41,056 bases of DNA, from positions 1 to 41,056 of the forward strand of contig JAAYIT010000044.1 of assembly GCA_012523295.1 (NCBI GenBank). The letters are read 5' to 3'. Shown here one piece after another: positions 1-7,679 of this stretch; position 1 is the first letter of the stretch, and each line of letters begins with the position of its first letter. Under the pieces are notes generated by a model. It was not told the origin of the DNA. It did not search any database and worked only from the letters and a program-made list of their open reading frames with translations. A program made the translations under genes and the position numbers. Source of the DNA: Porphyromonadaceae bacterium. GTDB lineage: Bacteria; Bacteroidota; Bacteroidia; Bacteroidales; Paludibacteraceae.

Positions 1-31
1 TTACAATTCTAATTTTCATGCTAAAAACATC

Positions 32-101
32 ATTAGTGCGGTAAAATTAGCAAAATAAAACAAATAAGCATTGATTTACAGCAACTTATGACCGCACTAA
101 T
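32..101. repeat. 11-bp perfect inverted repeat at window edge
   Basis: ATTAGTGCGGT at 32-42 is the exact reverse complement of ACCGCACTAAT at 91-101, with 48 AT-rich bases between. No ORF spans it. It lies beyond the 3' end of pgeF. It could be the end of a neighbouring small element or an operator pair; function unknown. Confidence 0.4.
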
Positions 102-117
102 TTCAAAGGGGACAAGT

Positions 118-145
118 CAGGAAAAGTGTCAGCCTCCTTTTCCTG
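118..145 (-). terminator. possible hairpin after pgeF
   Basis: CAGGAAAA (118-125) pairs with TTTTCCTG (138-145), three bases past the pgeF stop. There is no U-run after the stem on the minus strand, so it is a weak terminator candidate or a 3'-end stabilising hairpin. Confidence 0.3.
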
Positions 146-148
146 CCC

Positions 149-952
149 TTACTTTAGCATAACACAATGAATCAGCCTGCCTGAATTAATTCCCAATCGC
201 CTCGCCGAAAAATATTTTTCATTTTCATTAAAGGTGCAAATACCAGAATTTTGTATATTTTCAGTCGGAATTCCGGCATTTTCTAAAATCAACTTATTAG
301 CGTTTTGGAGATCTAAATGATATTTCGCATTTTTCTTGAAGAATATCTTTTCAGTATCAAAATTTTCCTCTTCGAATAGTGCGATTAGCTCTTTCCCAAC
401 ATTATACGCGTCGGGAGAAATAGATACGCCGATTGCGGCAAAGATATTTTTCGGGTTTGTGCCAAATTTTGCTGCCATGGCGGCTACCATTTTCTCCGCA
501 ATCCGACCGCGGGTTCCCCGCCAGCCCGCGTGAGCGGCTCCGACTGATTTTGTCACCGGATCATAAACCAAAATGGGGACACAATCTGCCGTAGTTACGC
601 CAATGAGTTTTTCGGGAAGGCGCGTAATAAGTGCGTCAACTCCGTTTAGCAGCTTATCCTGAGCCTCCTTTGTCTCTTTTGAAAAATCTTCATCGATACA
701 CAAAACCCGATTTTCATGCGATTGAAAAGGGAGGTAAATTTGTTCTCTCCGGACATTGATTTCGGAGCAAAGTCTTTCGAAATTTTCATTAATATTTTTA
801 TTCGAATCGCCCGAATACAAACCAAGATTCAACGATTCGTAGTTTCCTGAACTTACGCCGCCAAATCTTGTCGTAGAAAAATGTGAAATCCCCGTAAATT
901 GACTTAATATCGGATAGTGGGTGAGTTCTACTTTAGTGCTATTCCTGATCAT
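149..952 (-). CDS. pgeF: peptidoglycan editing factor PgeF (YfiH/laccase-domain family)
   Basis: About 267 aa, normal for the family. Family signatures are visible: [12 protein letters not shown], then [11 protein letters not shown], with the Cys and His residues of the putative metal/active site. Members of this family were long called multicopper polyphenol oxidases; in E. coli PgeF removes mis-incorporated residues from peptidoglycan precursors. I chose the ATG at 952 over the upstream TTG at 961, which would only add MAG. The start lies inside the end of obg (14-nt overlap), so translation is probably coupled to obg. A pgeF-obg pairing suggests simple co-transcription rather than a shared pathway. 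The family call is firm; the exact substrate here is inferred. Confidence 0.93.
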   Translation of the reverse strand: MIRNSTKVELTHYPILSQFTGISHFSTTRFGGVSSGNYESLNLGLYSGDSNKNINENFERLCSEINVRREQIYLPFQSHENRVLCIDEDFSKETKEAQDKLLNGVDALITRLPEKLIGVTTADCVPILVYDPVTKSVGAAHAGWRGTRGRIAEKMVAAMAAKFGTNPKNIFAAIGVSISPDAYNVGKELIALFEEENFDTEKIFFKKNAKYHLDLQNANKLILENAGIPTENIQNSGICTFNENEKYFSARRLGINSGRLIHCVMLK

Positions 953-2093
953 CCCAGCCAATTCCTTTGTATTTGCTTAAATCATCATCGTCGTCAGCTT
1001 CATCAATATCTTCATCCCAATCTTCATCTGTCTCCTCATCAGTGTCGAAACGAGTAAGTTCGATTGGATTATGCGAAATCTCTAAAATTTGATTGCTCTC
1101 CTTGTTCAATTCCGTCCAGATTAAATCTTTCAGTTCATTTATTCCTAAACCACTCACGGACGAGATAAAAACTGTTTGTATATCGTCCGGCAGCTCTTTT
1201 TTCATCTGTTTTATCAGTTCTTCATCGAGCATGTCAGATTTTGAGATGGCTAAAATTCGCTGTTTTTCAACTAATTGCGGGTTGTAATTTTTCAACTCAT
1301 TTAACAAGATCTGATATTCTTCCTTTATATCGGGACTGTCGGCCGGAATCATAAAAAGCAATATCGAGTTTCGTTCGATATGGCGCAAGAATCTTAATCC
1401 CAGTCCTTTACCTTCTGATGCTCCTTCTATGATTCCGGGAATATCTGCCATTACAAACGACTGATAATCGTGATAACTCACAATTCCAAGATTTGGGACG
1501 AGCGTGGTAAAGGGATAGTCGGCGATTTCTGGTTTCGCGGCAGAAACTACTGATAGTAAAGTTGATTTTCCCGCATTCGGAAATCCCACCAACCCTACAT
1601 CAGCTAATATCTTCAGCTGTAAAATTACTGTTTTCTCTATCCGAGGTTCACCCGGCTGCGCGTATCGCGGAGCTTGATTTGTCGAAGTGCGGAAATGCCA
1701 GTTCCCTTTCCCGCCTTTTCCGCCGGTAAGCAGCACTACTTCTTGTCCGTCGTCCTTGACATCGCAAAGAAACTCTCCTGTTTCACCATCGTAAACTACC
1801 GTTCCGAGTGGCACTTCAATGATTTGATCGGCGCCATCTTTTCCGGTACTTCTGCTTTTGCTTCCACCTTCACCATCACCGGCGAAGACGTGTTTGGCAT
1901 ATTTTAGATGAATCAGCGTCCATAAATTTCTGTTGCCGCGAAGGATAATATGCCCGCCACGACCTCCATCACCCCCATCGGGGCCACCTTTCGGGATGTA
2001 CTTTGCCCTGTGAAAGTGAGAAGAACCTGCGCCTCCCTTGCCGGAACGGCAGAATATCTTCACATAATCAACAAAATTTGAACCTACAGACAT
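939..2093 (-). CDS. obgE: GTPase ObgE/CgtA
   Basis: 384 aa. The N-terminal Obg fold is glycine-rich ([18 protein letters not shown] and [11 protein letters not shown]), followed from about residue 165 by a G domain with P-loop [10 protein letters not shown], switch region [13 protein letters not shown]3 DIPGIIEGA and G4-like SKSD. Obg proteins bind the 50S subunit and act in ribosome maturation and stress control. The tail (about residues 345-384) is very acidic, with runs of Asp and Glu, and ends in KGIGWDDQE. Such acidic C-termini are common in Obg. It starts at a good ATG and overlaps pgeF at its 3' end. No TAnnTTTG element was found just upstream. Confidence 0.97.
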   Translation of the reverse strand: MSVGSNFVDYVKIFCRSGKGGAGSSHFHRAKYIPKGGPDGGDGGRGGHIILRGNRNLWTLIHLKYAKHVFAGDGEGGSKSRSTGKDGADQIIEVPLGTVVYDGETGEFLCDVKDDGQEVVLLTGGKGGKGNWHFRTSTNQAPRYAQPGEPRIEKTVILQLKILADVGLVGFPNAGKSTLLSVVSAAKPEIADYPFTTLVPNLGIVSYHDYQSFVMADIPGIIEGASEGKGLGLRFLRHIERNSILLFMIPADSPDIKEEYQILLNELKNYNPQLVEKQRILAISKSDMLDEELIKQMKKELPDDIQTVFISSVSGLGINELKDLIWTELNKESNQILEISHNPIELTRFDTDEETDEDWDEDIDEADDDDDLSKYKGIGWDDQE

Positions 2094-2407
2094 ATTATCT
2101 TTATTTTTGATTTAGAATGAGGTGGTCTTGACTTTTTTACAATTGCAATTAGACGCTTGTAGCGACATTTTGCATTTTAAATCACAACGGTCAATGTCGC
2201 TGAAACGTCAGTGCCCTATTAACTTACAAAAATTTTATAAGTCAACAATTTTAATTGAAAAAGAGTGACTTGATTCCAAGTAAGAGCTATATCTTATGTG
2301 ACGCGAAGATAACTGTAGAGAAACCGTAGAGAATAAAGACTTGTTCGAATAAAGAATGAATGGCTTAGCATTGCATCTATCCGTTCTTTATTCTTCCCGT
2401 TTTTGGT
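2094..2407. other. intergenic region between obgE and adk with two inverted repeats
   Basis: No gene is supported. AGCGACATT (2161-2169) and AATGTCGCT (2193-2201) form a perfect 9-bp inverted repeat. GAATAAAGAATG (2347-2358) pairs with CGTTCTTTATTC (2382-2393) through one G-U pair, 15 bp past the adk stop. The second hairpin may mark the 3' end of the adk transcript, though it lacks a U-run. Confidence 0.45.
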
Positions 2408-3037
2408 TTATTTTATTTCGTCAATAGCCTTTGAAATTCTCTCAAAAATCTCTTCCATTGTTCCCATTCCGTCTATTCCAACGTATTTTCCGAGATTTTT
2501 GTAAAATTCAAGAACCGGTTTCGTTTGCTTGTTATATACATCAAGACGTTTGCGAATTGTTTCAAGATTATCATCGTTTCTGCCGGAAGTTTTTCCTCTA
2601 TTCAGAATCCGTTTTATCAATTCTTCGTCATCAACTTCGAGGTCAATCAAAATGTCAATTTTAGCATTTTTCGTCGAGCAGAGATTTTCCAGCGCTTCGG
2701 CTTGATTGACTGTGCGAGGAAACCCATCTAAAATAATTCCGTTTTTAGGGTGATTCGGCCCAAGCTTATCTATTTTTTTTTCCAATAAATGGATTATCAT
2801 GTCATCCGGTACTAATTGACCGTTAGAAATTAAAGCATCGGCTTTCTTACCCAATTCATTCCCTTTTGCAATCTCTTGTCTTAGCAGTTCGCCTGTCGAA
2901 ACGTGCTGAAGGTTATACTTTTCAATGATAAACGCGCTTTGAGTTCCTTTGCCGCTTCCGGGCGCACCACAAATAATAATATTAATCTTTTTTGAATTTG
3001 ATTCTGATTCCGACAGAATCTCACTTTCCATTTCCAT
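2408..3037 (-). CDS. adk: adenylate kinase
   Basis: Catalyses AMP + ATP to 2 ADP. The P-loop GAPGSGKGTQ lies near residue 24, and the AMP-binding segment STGELLR and the LDGFPRT motif are present. The LID is the short form (NRGKTSGRNDDN), lacking the four-cysteine zinc LID of Gram-positive enzymes. The length is 209 aa from the ATG at 3037. A GTG at 3043 and an ATG at 3031 are alternatives. The roughly 17 residues before the beta-1 strand are Ser/Glu-rich (SEILSESESNSKK), an extension that most bacterial Adk proteins lack. It is monocistronic here, flanked by 200 bp (hpt side) and 314 bp (obg side) without genes. Confidence 0.95.
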   Translation of the reverse strand: MEMESEILSESESNSKKINIIICGAPGSGKGTQSAFIIEKYNLQHVSTGELLRQEIAKGNELGKKADALISNGQLVPDDMIIHLLEKKIDKLGPNHPKNGIILDGFPRTVNQAEALENLCSTKNAKIDILIDLEVDDEELIKRILNRGKTSGRNDDNLETIRKRLDVYNKQTKPVLEFYKNLGKYVGIDGMGTMEEIFERISKAIDEIK

Positions 3038-3243
3038 TTTCACAATAATTATTTATACCATTTACCCAACCAAGGTGGGATAAAGACTAAGAAAAATGGG
3101 ATTAAACGTACACAATAAAGTCTAATCCTCCTAATTTTTTTATAAAATTTTACCTAATTCTGAAACCAATACTTTTTTACATTTCGCTAACAAGTCAGAA
3201 ACGCCATTTCCGGTTAGCTCATACTTTTAAAACAGGAAAATGA

Positions 3244-3783
3244 CTAATCCTCAACAACGGTGTAAATGTCTTTCAGATTTCTGCCGTAGCTGTCATAATC
3301 CAGTCCGTAGCCGACAATAAATTCGTTTGGAATTTTCATGGCCACATAGTCCACTTTGATATCTCTTTTCATTGCGGCCGGTTTTTGGAGAAAAGTCGCC
3401 ACTTTAATGCTTGCAGCGCCTTTTGCTTCGAGCGATTTTATGATTTTCTCCATTGTATTGCCCGTGTCCACTATATCTTCCACTACCACCACATTGCGTC
3501 CTACTACGCTCTCATTCAGTCCCATCACCTCTTTTACGGTGCCGGTGGTGTAAAGTCCTTCGTAGGATGAGAGTTTGATAAAAGTGATTTCACACGGAAT
3601 ATCTACTACTTTCATCAAATCTCCCGCAAACATAAAAGCTCCGTTCAAAACACAAATAAATATTGGATTTTGACCGGCCAAATCACGATTTATGGCTTGC
3701 CCAACTTCATTCACAGCCTTCTGAATTTCTTCACTCTCGATTGAGAGACTGAATTTTTTATCTTTAATAGTGATGATTTTCAT
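3244..3783 (-). CDS. hpt: hypoxanthine phosphoribosyltransferase
   Basis: 179 aa. The PRPP-binding motif VVVVEDIVDTGNTM (about residues 97-110) is typical of purine PRTases, with upstream LNGAFMFAGDL and downstream VGYGLDYD, the purine-contact loop. It salvages hypoxanthine and guanine to IMP and GMP. ATG start at 3783. It is divergent from dnaN, and a TAATTTTG promoter element lies 32 bp upstream. Length and motifs match the bacterial Hpt family; guanine versus hypoxanthine preference cannot be read. Confidence 0.95.
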   Translation of the reverse strand: MKIITIKDKKFSLSIESEEIQKAVNEVGQAINRDLAGQNPIFICVLNGAFMFAGDLMKVVDIPCEITFIKLSSYEGLYTTGTVKEVMGLNESVVGRNVVVVEDIVDTGNTMEKIIKSLEAKGAASIKVATFLQKPAAMKRDIKVDYVAMKIPNEFIVGYGLDYDSYGRNLKDIYTVVED

Positions 3784-3814
3784 CTGTGTTGTGTCTTGTT
3801 TTAAAATTAAGTGT

Positions 3815-3822
3815 CAAAATTA
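3815..3822 (-). promoter_or_regulatory. hpt promoter -7 element TAATTTTG
   Basis: The minus strand reads TAATTTTG, an exact match to the Bacteroidetes -7 consensus TAnnTTTG. It would place the transcription start about 25 nt before the hpt ATG. A clear -33 TTTG is not visible. Confidence 0.6.
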
Positions 3823-3943
3823 GTAAAAAAAAAGCAATTTGGAGATGTTTTTAACAGTTTTGTTTCAAAATTCTTATGTTTCAAATCTATTATGAAAAAT
3901 CAGAAAAAAAGATTTTCCTATTTCATTATTAAAAAATAATACG

Positions 3944-3951
3944 TACATTTG
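3944..3951 (+). promoter_or_regulatory. dnaN leader promoter -7 element TACATTTG
   Basis: Exact match to TAnnTTTG. The predicted start near 3958 gives a roughly 310-nt leader before dnaN, long enough to include all three mini-ORFs and both hairpins. This makes a regulated leader plausible. Confidence 0.6.
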
Positions 3952-4005
3952 CTAAATATTACAAATGCATTCGAAAAAGAATAAAAAATAAGATTTTGAT
4001 AGAGA

Positions 4006-4077
4006 ATGAGCATGTTATTGGGTGAAAACAAATGCCCTGCATGCAAGTTGGATATCGTCCTTTTGAATAAATTTTAA
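4006..4077 (+). CDS. putative leader mini-ORF 1 (23 aa, CPAC motif)
   Basis: ATG at 4006, stop TAA at 4075-4077. The peptide begins MSMLLGENK, contains CPACK and ends LLNKF. It is the first of three small ORFs in series before dnaN, ending 4 nt before the ATG of the next. Cys-x2-Cys is suggestive of a metal knuckle but one pair cannot make a zinc site alone. It is not homologous to the next two peptides. It may be a chance ORF; the tight head-to-tail spacing is the only support. Confidence 0.3.
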   Translation: MSMLLGENKCPACKLDIVLLNKF

Positions 4078-4081
4078 TCGT

Positions 4082-4159
4082 ATGAAACAGCCATTAAAAG
4101 CAAATTTTCACCCAAACGGAATGAAGATGAATGGCGTGTTCCATACGACCATAATATAA
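4082..4159 (+). CDS. putative leader mini-ORF 2 (25 aa, MKQP...NGVFHTT)
   Basis: ATG 4082, TAA 4157-4159. The peptide starts MKQPLKANF and ends MNGVFHTTII. It is homologous to mini-ORF 3 at both ends (MKQP and NGVFHTT identical), while the middle differs. The conserved ends are also the two arms of an RNA/DNA hairpin (4078-4095 with 4130-4148), so conservation may be for structure, peptide or both. The start codon lies inside the 5' arm. No function known to me. Confidence 0.4.
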   Translation: MKQPLKANFHPNGMKMNGVFHTTII

Positions 4160-4177
4160 AAAATAAAATTTAATCGT

Positions 4178-4267
4178 ATGAAACAGCCAATTAAGAAAAA
4201 TCTCAAATCCAAGAGAATGGTTAATGGCGTGTTCCATACGACCTTAGTGTTAAAAAATAAAATATAA
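4178..4267 (+). CDS. putative leader mini-ORF 3 (29 aa, MKQP...NGVFHTT)
   Basis: ATG 4178, TAA 4265-4267, stopping 4 nt before the dnaN ATG. It begins MKQPIKKNLK and contains VNGVFHTTLVL. It is the second copy of the unit seen in mini-ORF 2, 96 nt downstream. A ribosome ending here would sit on the dnaN start, so translational coupling or start-site control is plausible. It is not recognised as a known family. Confidence 0.4.
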   Translation: MKQPIKKNLKSKRMVNGVFHTTLVLKNKI

Positions 4268-4271
4268 TCGT

Positions 4272-5405
4272 ATGAAATTCAAAGTTTCAAGTACCGAATT
4301 ATTGAATCATTTACAAGCGATTAGTCGTGTGATAAACAGCAAAAATTCGCTGCAGATTTTAGACAATTTTCTTTTTAGTCTGGAAGATAATAAGCTGTCA
4401 ATGACTGCATCCGACATTGAAACCACCATGATAACTTCTATGGAAGTAGAAGAGGTGGAAGGCAGCGGAAAAGTGGCAGTGTCAAACAAACTTCTTTTGG
4501 ATACGCTGCGCGAATTTTCTGATATTCCGCTTACGTTTGAGATTGATGATGAGACACTTGCAATGGTGATAAAATCCGAAAACGGTAATTATAATTTCAT
4601 AGGTCAAAGCGGCGATATGTATCCGCAGTTACCCGTTCTGGATGAAAATGTGAAGGATTTGAAAATTTCAGCGCCGGTGCTGTTGAGTGGAATTTCGAAA
4701 ACTTTCTTTTGCATGGCCGATGATGAGCTTCGTCCGGTGATGAACGGAATTTATTTTGATGTAAATGAAGATTTGACAATGGTAGCGACGGATGCTCATA
4801 AGCTGGTCAGATTCAAATCGAATTATATCGAATCTTCTGCGAGTGAAGATGAGTCGTTGAATTTTATTTTGCCTAAAAAGCCGGCGATGATGCTGCGGAG
4901 TATCTTACCGAAGGAAACAGGTGATGTTGAAATAAAATTAGACGCTAAAAATGCTCATTTCCAGTTGAATAACTATGTGATGGTTTGTCGCCAGGTTGAA
5001 GGTCGCTATCCCAACTACAACGGTGTAATTCCAAAAAATAATCCTTTCCAAATAACATTGGATCGTCTGACTTTGCAAAATGCGCTGAAACGAGTTTCTG
5101 TATTTTCGAATCAGGCAAGTAACCTGATAAAACTTGATTTTTCAAGCAATCAGGTTGTGATTTCGGCACAAGATATCGATTTTTCTATTTCTGCAGAGGA
5201 AACAATTGCTTGCGGATACGATGGCGAACCGATTAAAATTGGCTTCAAATCTACATTTTTAATTGAAATGTTGGCAAATGTTGATTCAAATGATGTGATT
5301 TTAGAATTAGCAGATCCATCAAGAGCGGGTATCTTATTGCCTGCAGTGAATGAAGAAGGTGAAGATATATTGATGCTGCTAATGCCAATGCTTTTAAACG
5401 ACTGA
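4272..5405 (+). CDS. dnaN: DNA polymerase III beta subunit (sliding clamp)
   Basis: 377 aa, standard length for the clamp, with three similar domains of about 120 residues. Recognisable segments are MKFKVSSTELLNHLQAISRVI at the start, the ATDAHKLVR motif of domain 2 and the C-terminal LLMPMLLND, which matches the usual ending MPM(R/L)L. Two identical subunits ring DNA and tether polymerase III. The start is fixed by the ATG after TAATCGT. No dnaA or recF is next to it; dnaN stands apart from dnaA in many Bacteroidetes. Its leader is the unusual mini-ORF/hairpin array. A hairpin terminator follows before the exonuclease gene. Confidence 0.97.
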   Translation: MKFKVSSTELLNHLQAISRVINSKNSLQILDNFLFSLEDNKLSMTASDIETTMITSMEVEEVEGSGKVAVSNKLLLDTLREFSDIPLTFEIDDETLAMVIKSENGNYNFIGQSGDMYPQLPVLDENVKDLKISAPVLLSGISKTFFCMADDELRPVMNGIYFDVNEDLTMVATDAHKLVRFKSNYIESSASEDESLNFILPKKPAMMLRSILPKETGDVEIKLDAKNAHFQLNNYVMVCRQVEGRYPNYNGVIPKNNPFQITLDRLTLQNALKRVSVFSNQASNLIKLDFSSNQVVISAQDIDFSISAEETIACGYDGEPIKIGFKSTFLIEMLANVDSNDVILELADPSRAGILLPAVNEEGEDILMLLMPMLLND

Positions 5406-5431
5406 TAATTATTTTCATTTAACACAGTATA

Positions 5432-5511
5432 TTATCTGAACTAACTTTTCAGATAAAATTAGTCTTACTTAGCAGAAAGGTGTAATATTTATGCTTTTCT
5501 GCTTTTATTTT
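5432..5511 (+). terminator. dnaN terminator region
   Basis: There are two successive hairpins. TTATCTGAA (5432-5440) pairs with TTCAGATAA (5448-5456). AGCAGAAAG (5471-5479) pairs with CTTTTCTGCT (5494-5503, one bulge) and is followed by TTTATTTTC. The second has the shape of an intrinsic terminator. It may be leaky, because the exonuclease gene starts 21 bp after the stem. Confidence 0.6.
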
Positions 5512-5523
5512 CAATGATTTTAC

Positions 5524-6291
5524 ATGAAACTGCAACTTAAAAACCCGATTGTTTTTTTCGATTTAGAGACAACCGGTACAAACATTGTAACTGACCGAAT
5601 TGTCGAGATTTCCTATTTAAAGATCTACCCAAACGGACGTGAAGAATCTAAAACCATTCGTATAAATCCTGAAATGCCGATACCGGAATCCGCATCGGCA
5701 ATCCACGGAATTTATAATAAAGATGTGGCCGATTGTCCGACATTCAAAGAGGTGGCTAAGGAAATAATGAGAGATATTGAGGGAAGTGACTTGGCGGGAT
5801 ATAATTCAAACCGGTTTGATATACCGTTACTGGCTGAGGAACTTTTGAGGGCTGAAGTTGATGTGGATTTGATGCGAAGAAAATTTGTGGATGTGCAGGT
5901 TATTTTTCATAAAATGGAGCAAAGAACGCTCTCTGCCGCTTATAAATTTTATTGTGATAAGGATTTGGAAAACGCTCATAGTGCGGAGGCCGATACTATA
6001 GCGACGTATGAAATTCTCCAGGCCCAATTGGATAGATATCCCGAACTGAAAAACGATATCGAGTTTCTTGCAAAATATACGGCGCAAACTAATAACGTTG
6101 ATTTCGCAGGAAGAATCATTTACAATGAAAAAGGGGAAGAAATTATCAACTTCGGGAAATACAAAGGACAGAAAGTTGAAACCGTTTTGAAAAATGACCC
6201 CGGATACTACGGATGGATCATGAGCAGTGATTTTGCTCTGCATACAAAGAAGGTCTTGACCAACATCAAATTAAGGGATTTTCAAAAATAA
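5524..6291 (+). CDS. DnaQ-like 3'-5' exonuclease (DEDDh)
   Basis: 255 aa. The Exo I motif is FFDLETTGT (about residues 11-19). Exo II lies in LAGYNSNRFDIPLL, and Exo III has the DEDDh His and Asp in HSAEADTIATYEIL. The last 45 residues (NFGKYKGQKVETVL...YYGWIM) form the small domain seen at the end of exonuclease X-like proteins (DUF3820-like). It could proofread for Pol III or act as a repair exonuclease. The position right after dnaN suggests a replication role but does not prove it is DnaQ itself. ATG start, with a terminator before and after. Confidence 0.9.
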   Translation: MKLQLKNPIVFFDLETTGTNIVTDRIVEISYLKIYPNGREESKTIRINPEMPIPESASAIHGIYNKDVADCPTFKEVAKEIMRDIEGSDLAGYNSNRFDIPLLAEELLRAEVDVDLMRRKFVDVQVIFHKMEQRTLSAAYKFYCDKDLENAHSAEADTIATYEILQAQLDRYPELKNDIEFLAKYTAQTNNVDFAGRIIYNEKGEEIINFGKYKGQKVETVLKNDPGYYGWIMSSDFALHTKKVLTNIKLRDFQK

Positions 6292-6364
6292 ACGGACTGA
6301 CTCATAATGTTTTCATTTGATGCGTCGATTTGCTGTATATTCCGCTATTATTTGATAGAAATAG

Positions 6365-6393
6365 AAAGGGCATAGAATTTTATGTCTTTTTTT
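6365..6393 (+). terminator. terminator after the exonuclease gene
   Basis: AAAGgGCATA (6366-6374) pairs with TATGTCTTT, followed by a run of Ts to 6393. It is a short stem with a classical U-tract, about 75 bp after the exonuclease stop. Confidence 0.55.
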
Positions 6394-6430
6394 ATGCTTT
6401 AAAGTTAAAAAATTACATATCAGCGAATTA

Positions 6431-6446
6431 GTGCCAAAAGTGGCAC
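6431..6446. repeat. small palindrome GTGCCA-AAAG-TGGCAC
   Basis: Perfect 6-bp inverted repeat with a 4-nt spacer, 48 bp before the 6494 gene. It could be an operator or a leader hairpin for that gene; no further support. Confidence 0.35.
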
Positions 6447-6493
6447 GAACATTGCTCCAGATGCTTCAGAGAATGAAATGTACGAAATGAGGT

Positions 6494-7180
6494 ATGAAAA
6501 TTTTTAGAATTATAGTTGTTGTTTTGATTTTTACGCTAAATCTGTCGTTTTTAGTGTCAGCACAAAGTACATCCGTGACTGACCGAACACCAGAACAAGA
6601 AGCGCTCAAGCAGACTGAGAAGCTGCAAAAAGAGCTGAGTCTCACAGCTGAGCAGGTCAAGCGTATTTATGATATTAATTTGAAATATGCTCGAGAACGC
6701 AAGCAATCGAACAAGCGTACGGAAGCATTAGACAGAATCCGAAAAAAAAATGAAGAAATAAGCTTAGTTTTAAGTGATAAGCAAATTGGAGAACTTAGCT
6801 CTAAAAGGACTTTGCCATCAGTTGAAATCGATGGTGAAAGGAGATACCCTCGAACCGACCAGCGCAATATGACCGAATATCAAAGCAGGAGAGCCACAGA
6901 TAGGCCTATTAGAGTGAATGAAAGACAACCGCTTTCGAATAACCAGACCGCTTCTGTAAATCCCAATAACAGACCAGTCAGAGCGAGTGGCGCTACACAG
7001 GGACGTTCCGGTGTAGGTGTAGATAATAGAAATACACAACCAACTGTTAACAGACCCGTAAGGACTGAAAGAACTGCTCCTTCTGCTGTAAGACCCGCTG
7101 AAAGGAATACAGATCGCTCAGCATCCGGACAATCTGCCGCTCCGTCACGAGAAAATTCGTCCAGACCGGTAAGGAGGTAG
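6494..7180 (+). CDS. secreted Spy/CpxP-like protein with Arg/Pro-rich tail
   Basis: 228 aa. Residues 1-24 are a signal peptide (hydrophobic VVVLIFTLNLSFLVSA, then QS). Residues about 32-95 are helical and charged, with ELSLTAEQVKRIYDINLKY. This resembles the LT-x-EQ repeats of Spy/CpxP and of DUF4890-type Bacteroidetes proteins. The remaining 130 residues are low complexity, rich in Arg, Pro, Asn, Ser and Thr, with RPIR or RPVR occurring four times and ending SRPVRR. It is probably periplasmic; the basic tail might bind nucleic acid or cell wall. Function unknown. Confidence 0.75.
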   Translation: MKIFRIIVVVLIFTLNLSFLVSAQSTSVTDRTPEQEALKQTEKLQKELSLTAEQVKRIYDINLKYARERKQSNKRTEALDRIRKKNEEISLVLSDKQIGELSSKRTLPSVEIDGERRYPRTDQRNMTEYQSRRATDRPIRVNERQPLSNNQTASVNPNNRPVRASGATQGRSGVGVDNRNTQPTVNRPVRTERTAPSAVRPAERNTDRSASGQSAAPSRENSSRPVRR

Positions 7181-7679
7181 CAATGATTGCTGCCAGCTTT
7201 AAATTGTCGGTATTCCGGTATTTGCACGTTTCCGTCGGCTGATGATTTACATGGCGTTTCATTTGTGTTTAGTTCGGATTATAGTGCTACAAATATTTAG
7301 CGACAGCGTCGCTAAAAAAACAGCCACAGGTGAAACATTTCGAAGAGTCGGAAGTGGCTTATATATTATATTTTTATGTCTATCCGCAAAGTGTCCTAAA
7401 ATCCAATTTTCAAATCTGATAAAGGGTCTAACCCCTCCAAGCGGTTTGACCCGTTGTGGAATAAAAAAGCATCAAACGTCTTGAAGTCGTTAGATGCTAT
7501 GTTTGTCATTATCGCAAATTTATTAGGACGGAATGCGGATAATCAATTATGTTTTTGTCGGACAATAGTGACTTATCTGGCTTAATATCAATGCGATGGG
7601 AGTTGCCCGCTAAAAACACGTATCAACATTCAATTTAATCTGCCGCTAAACTGTCAAACCAATCCTTATCCTAACAAAA
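7181..7679. other. gene-free 0.5 kb with hairpins
   Basis: I see no credible gene. TTTAGCGAC (7296-7304) pairs with GTCGCTAAA (7308-7316). AGCATC (7468-7473) pairs with GATGCT (7493-7498) around an inner imperfect stem. Neither has a clear U-run. No TAnnTTTG element was found in front of trmN6. An 80-codon frame at 7242-7484 looks like chance. Confidence 0.4.

Larger units (their letters stand above)
4069..4277 (+). repeat. two tandem hairpin units plus a third partial copy at the dnaN start
   Basis: Copy 1 has arms 4078-4095 (TCGTATGAAACAGCCATT) and 4130-4148 (AATGGCGTGTTCCATACGA). They pair over their whole length except one mismatch and one bulge. Copy 2 has arms 4174-4189 and 4223-4241 with the same bases, though the loops differ. 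The preceding AATAAAnTnTAATCGTATGAAA is present a third time at the dnaN start (to 4277). The 3' arm of copy 2 (TTCCATACGA) can therefore pair with the copy 2 start or with the dnaN start. Confidence 0.75.

Noticed and set aside
7242-7484. 80-codon plus-strand frame after the 6494 gene
   Set aside because: No motif, odd composition, no ribosome binding site, and it runs through hairpin sequences; likely chance.
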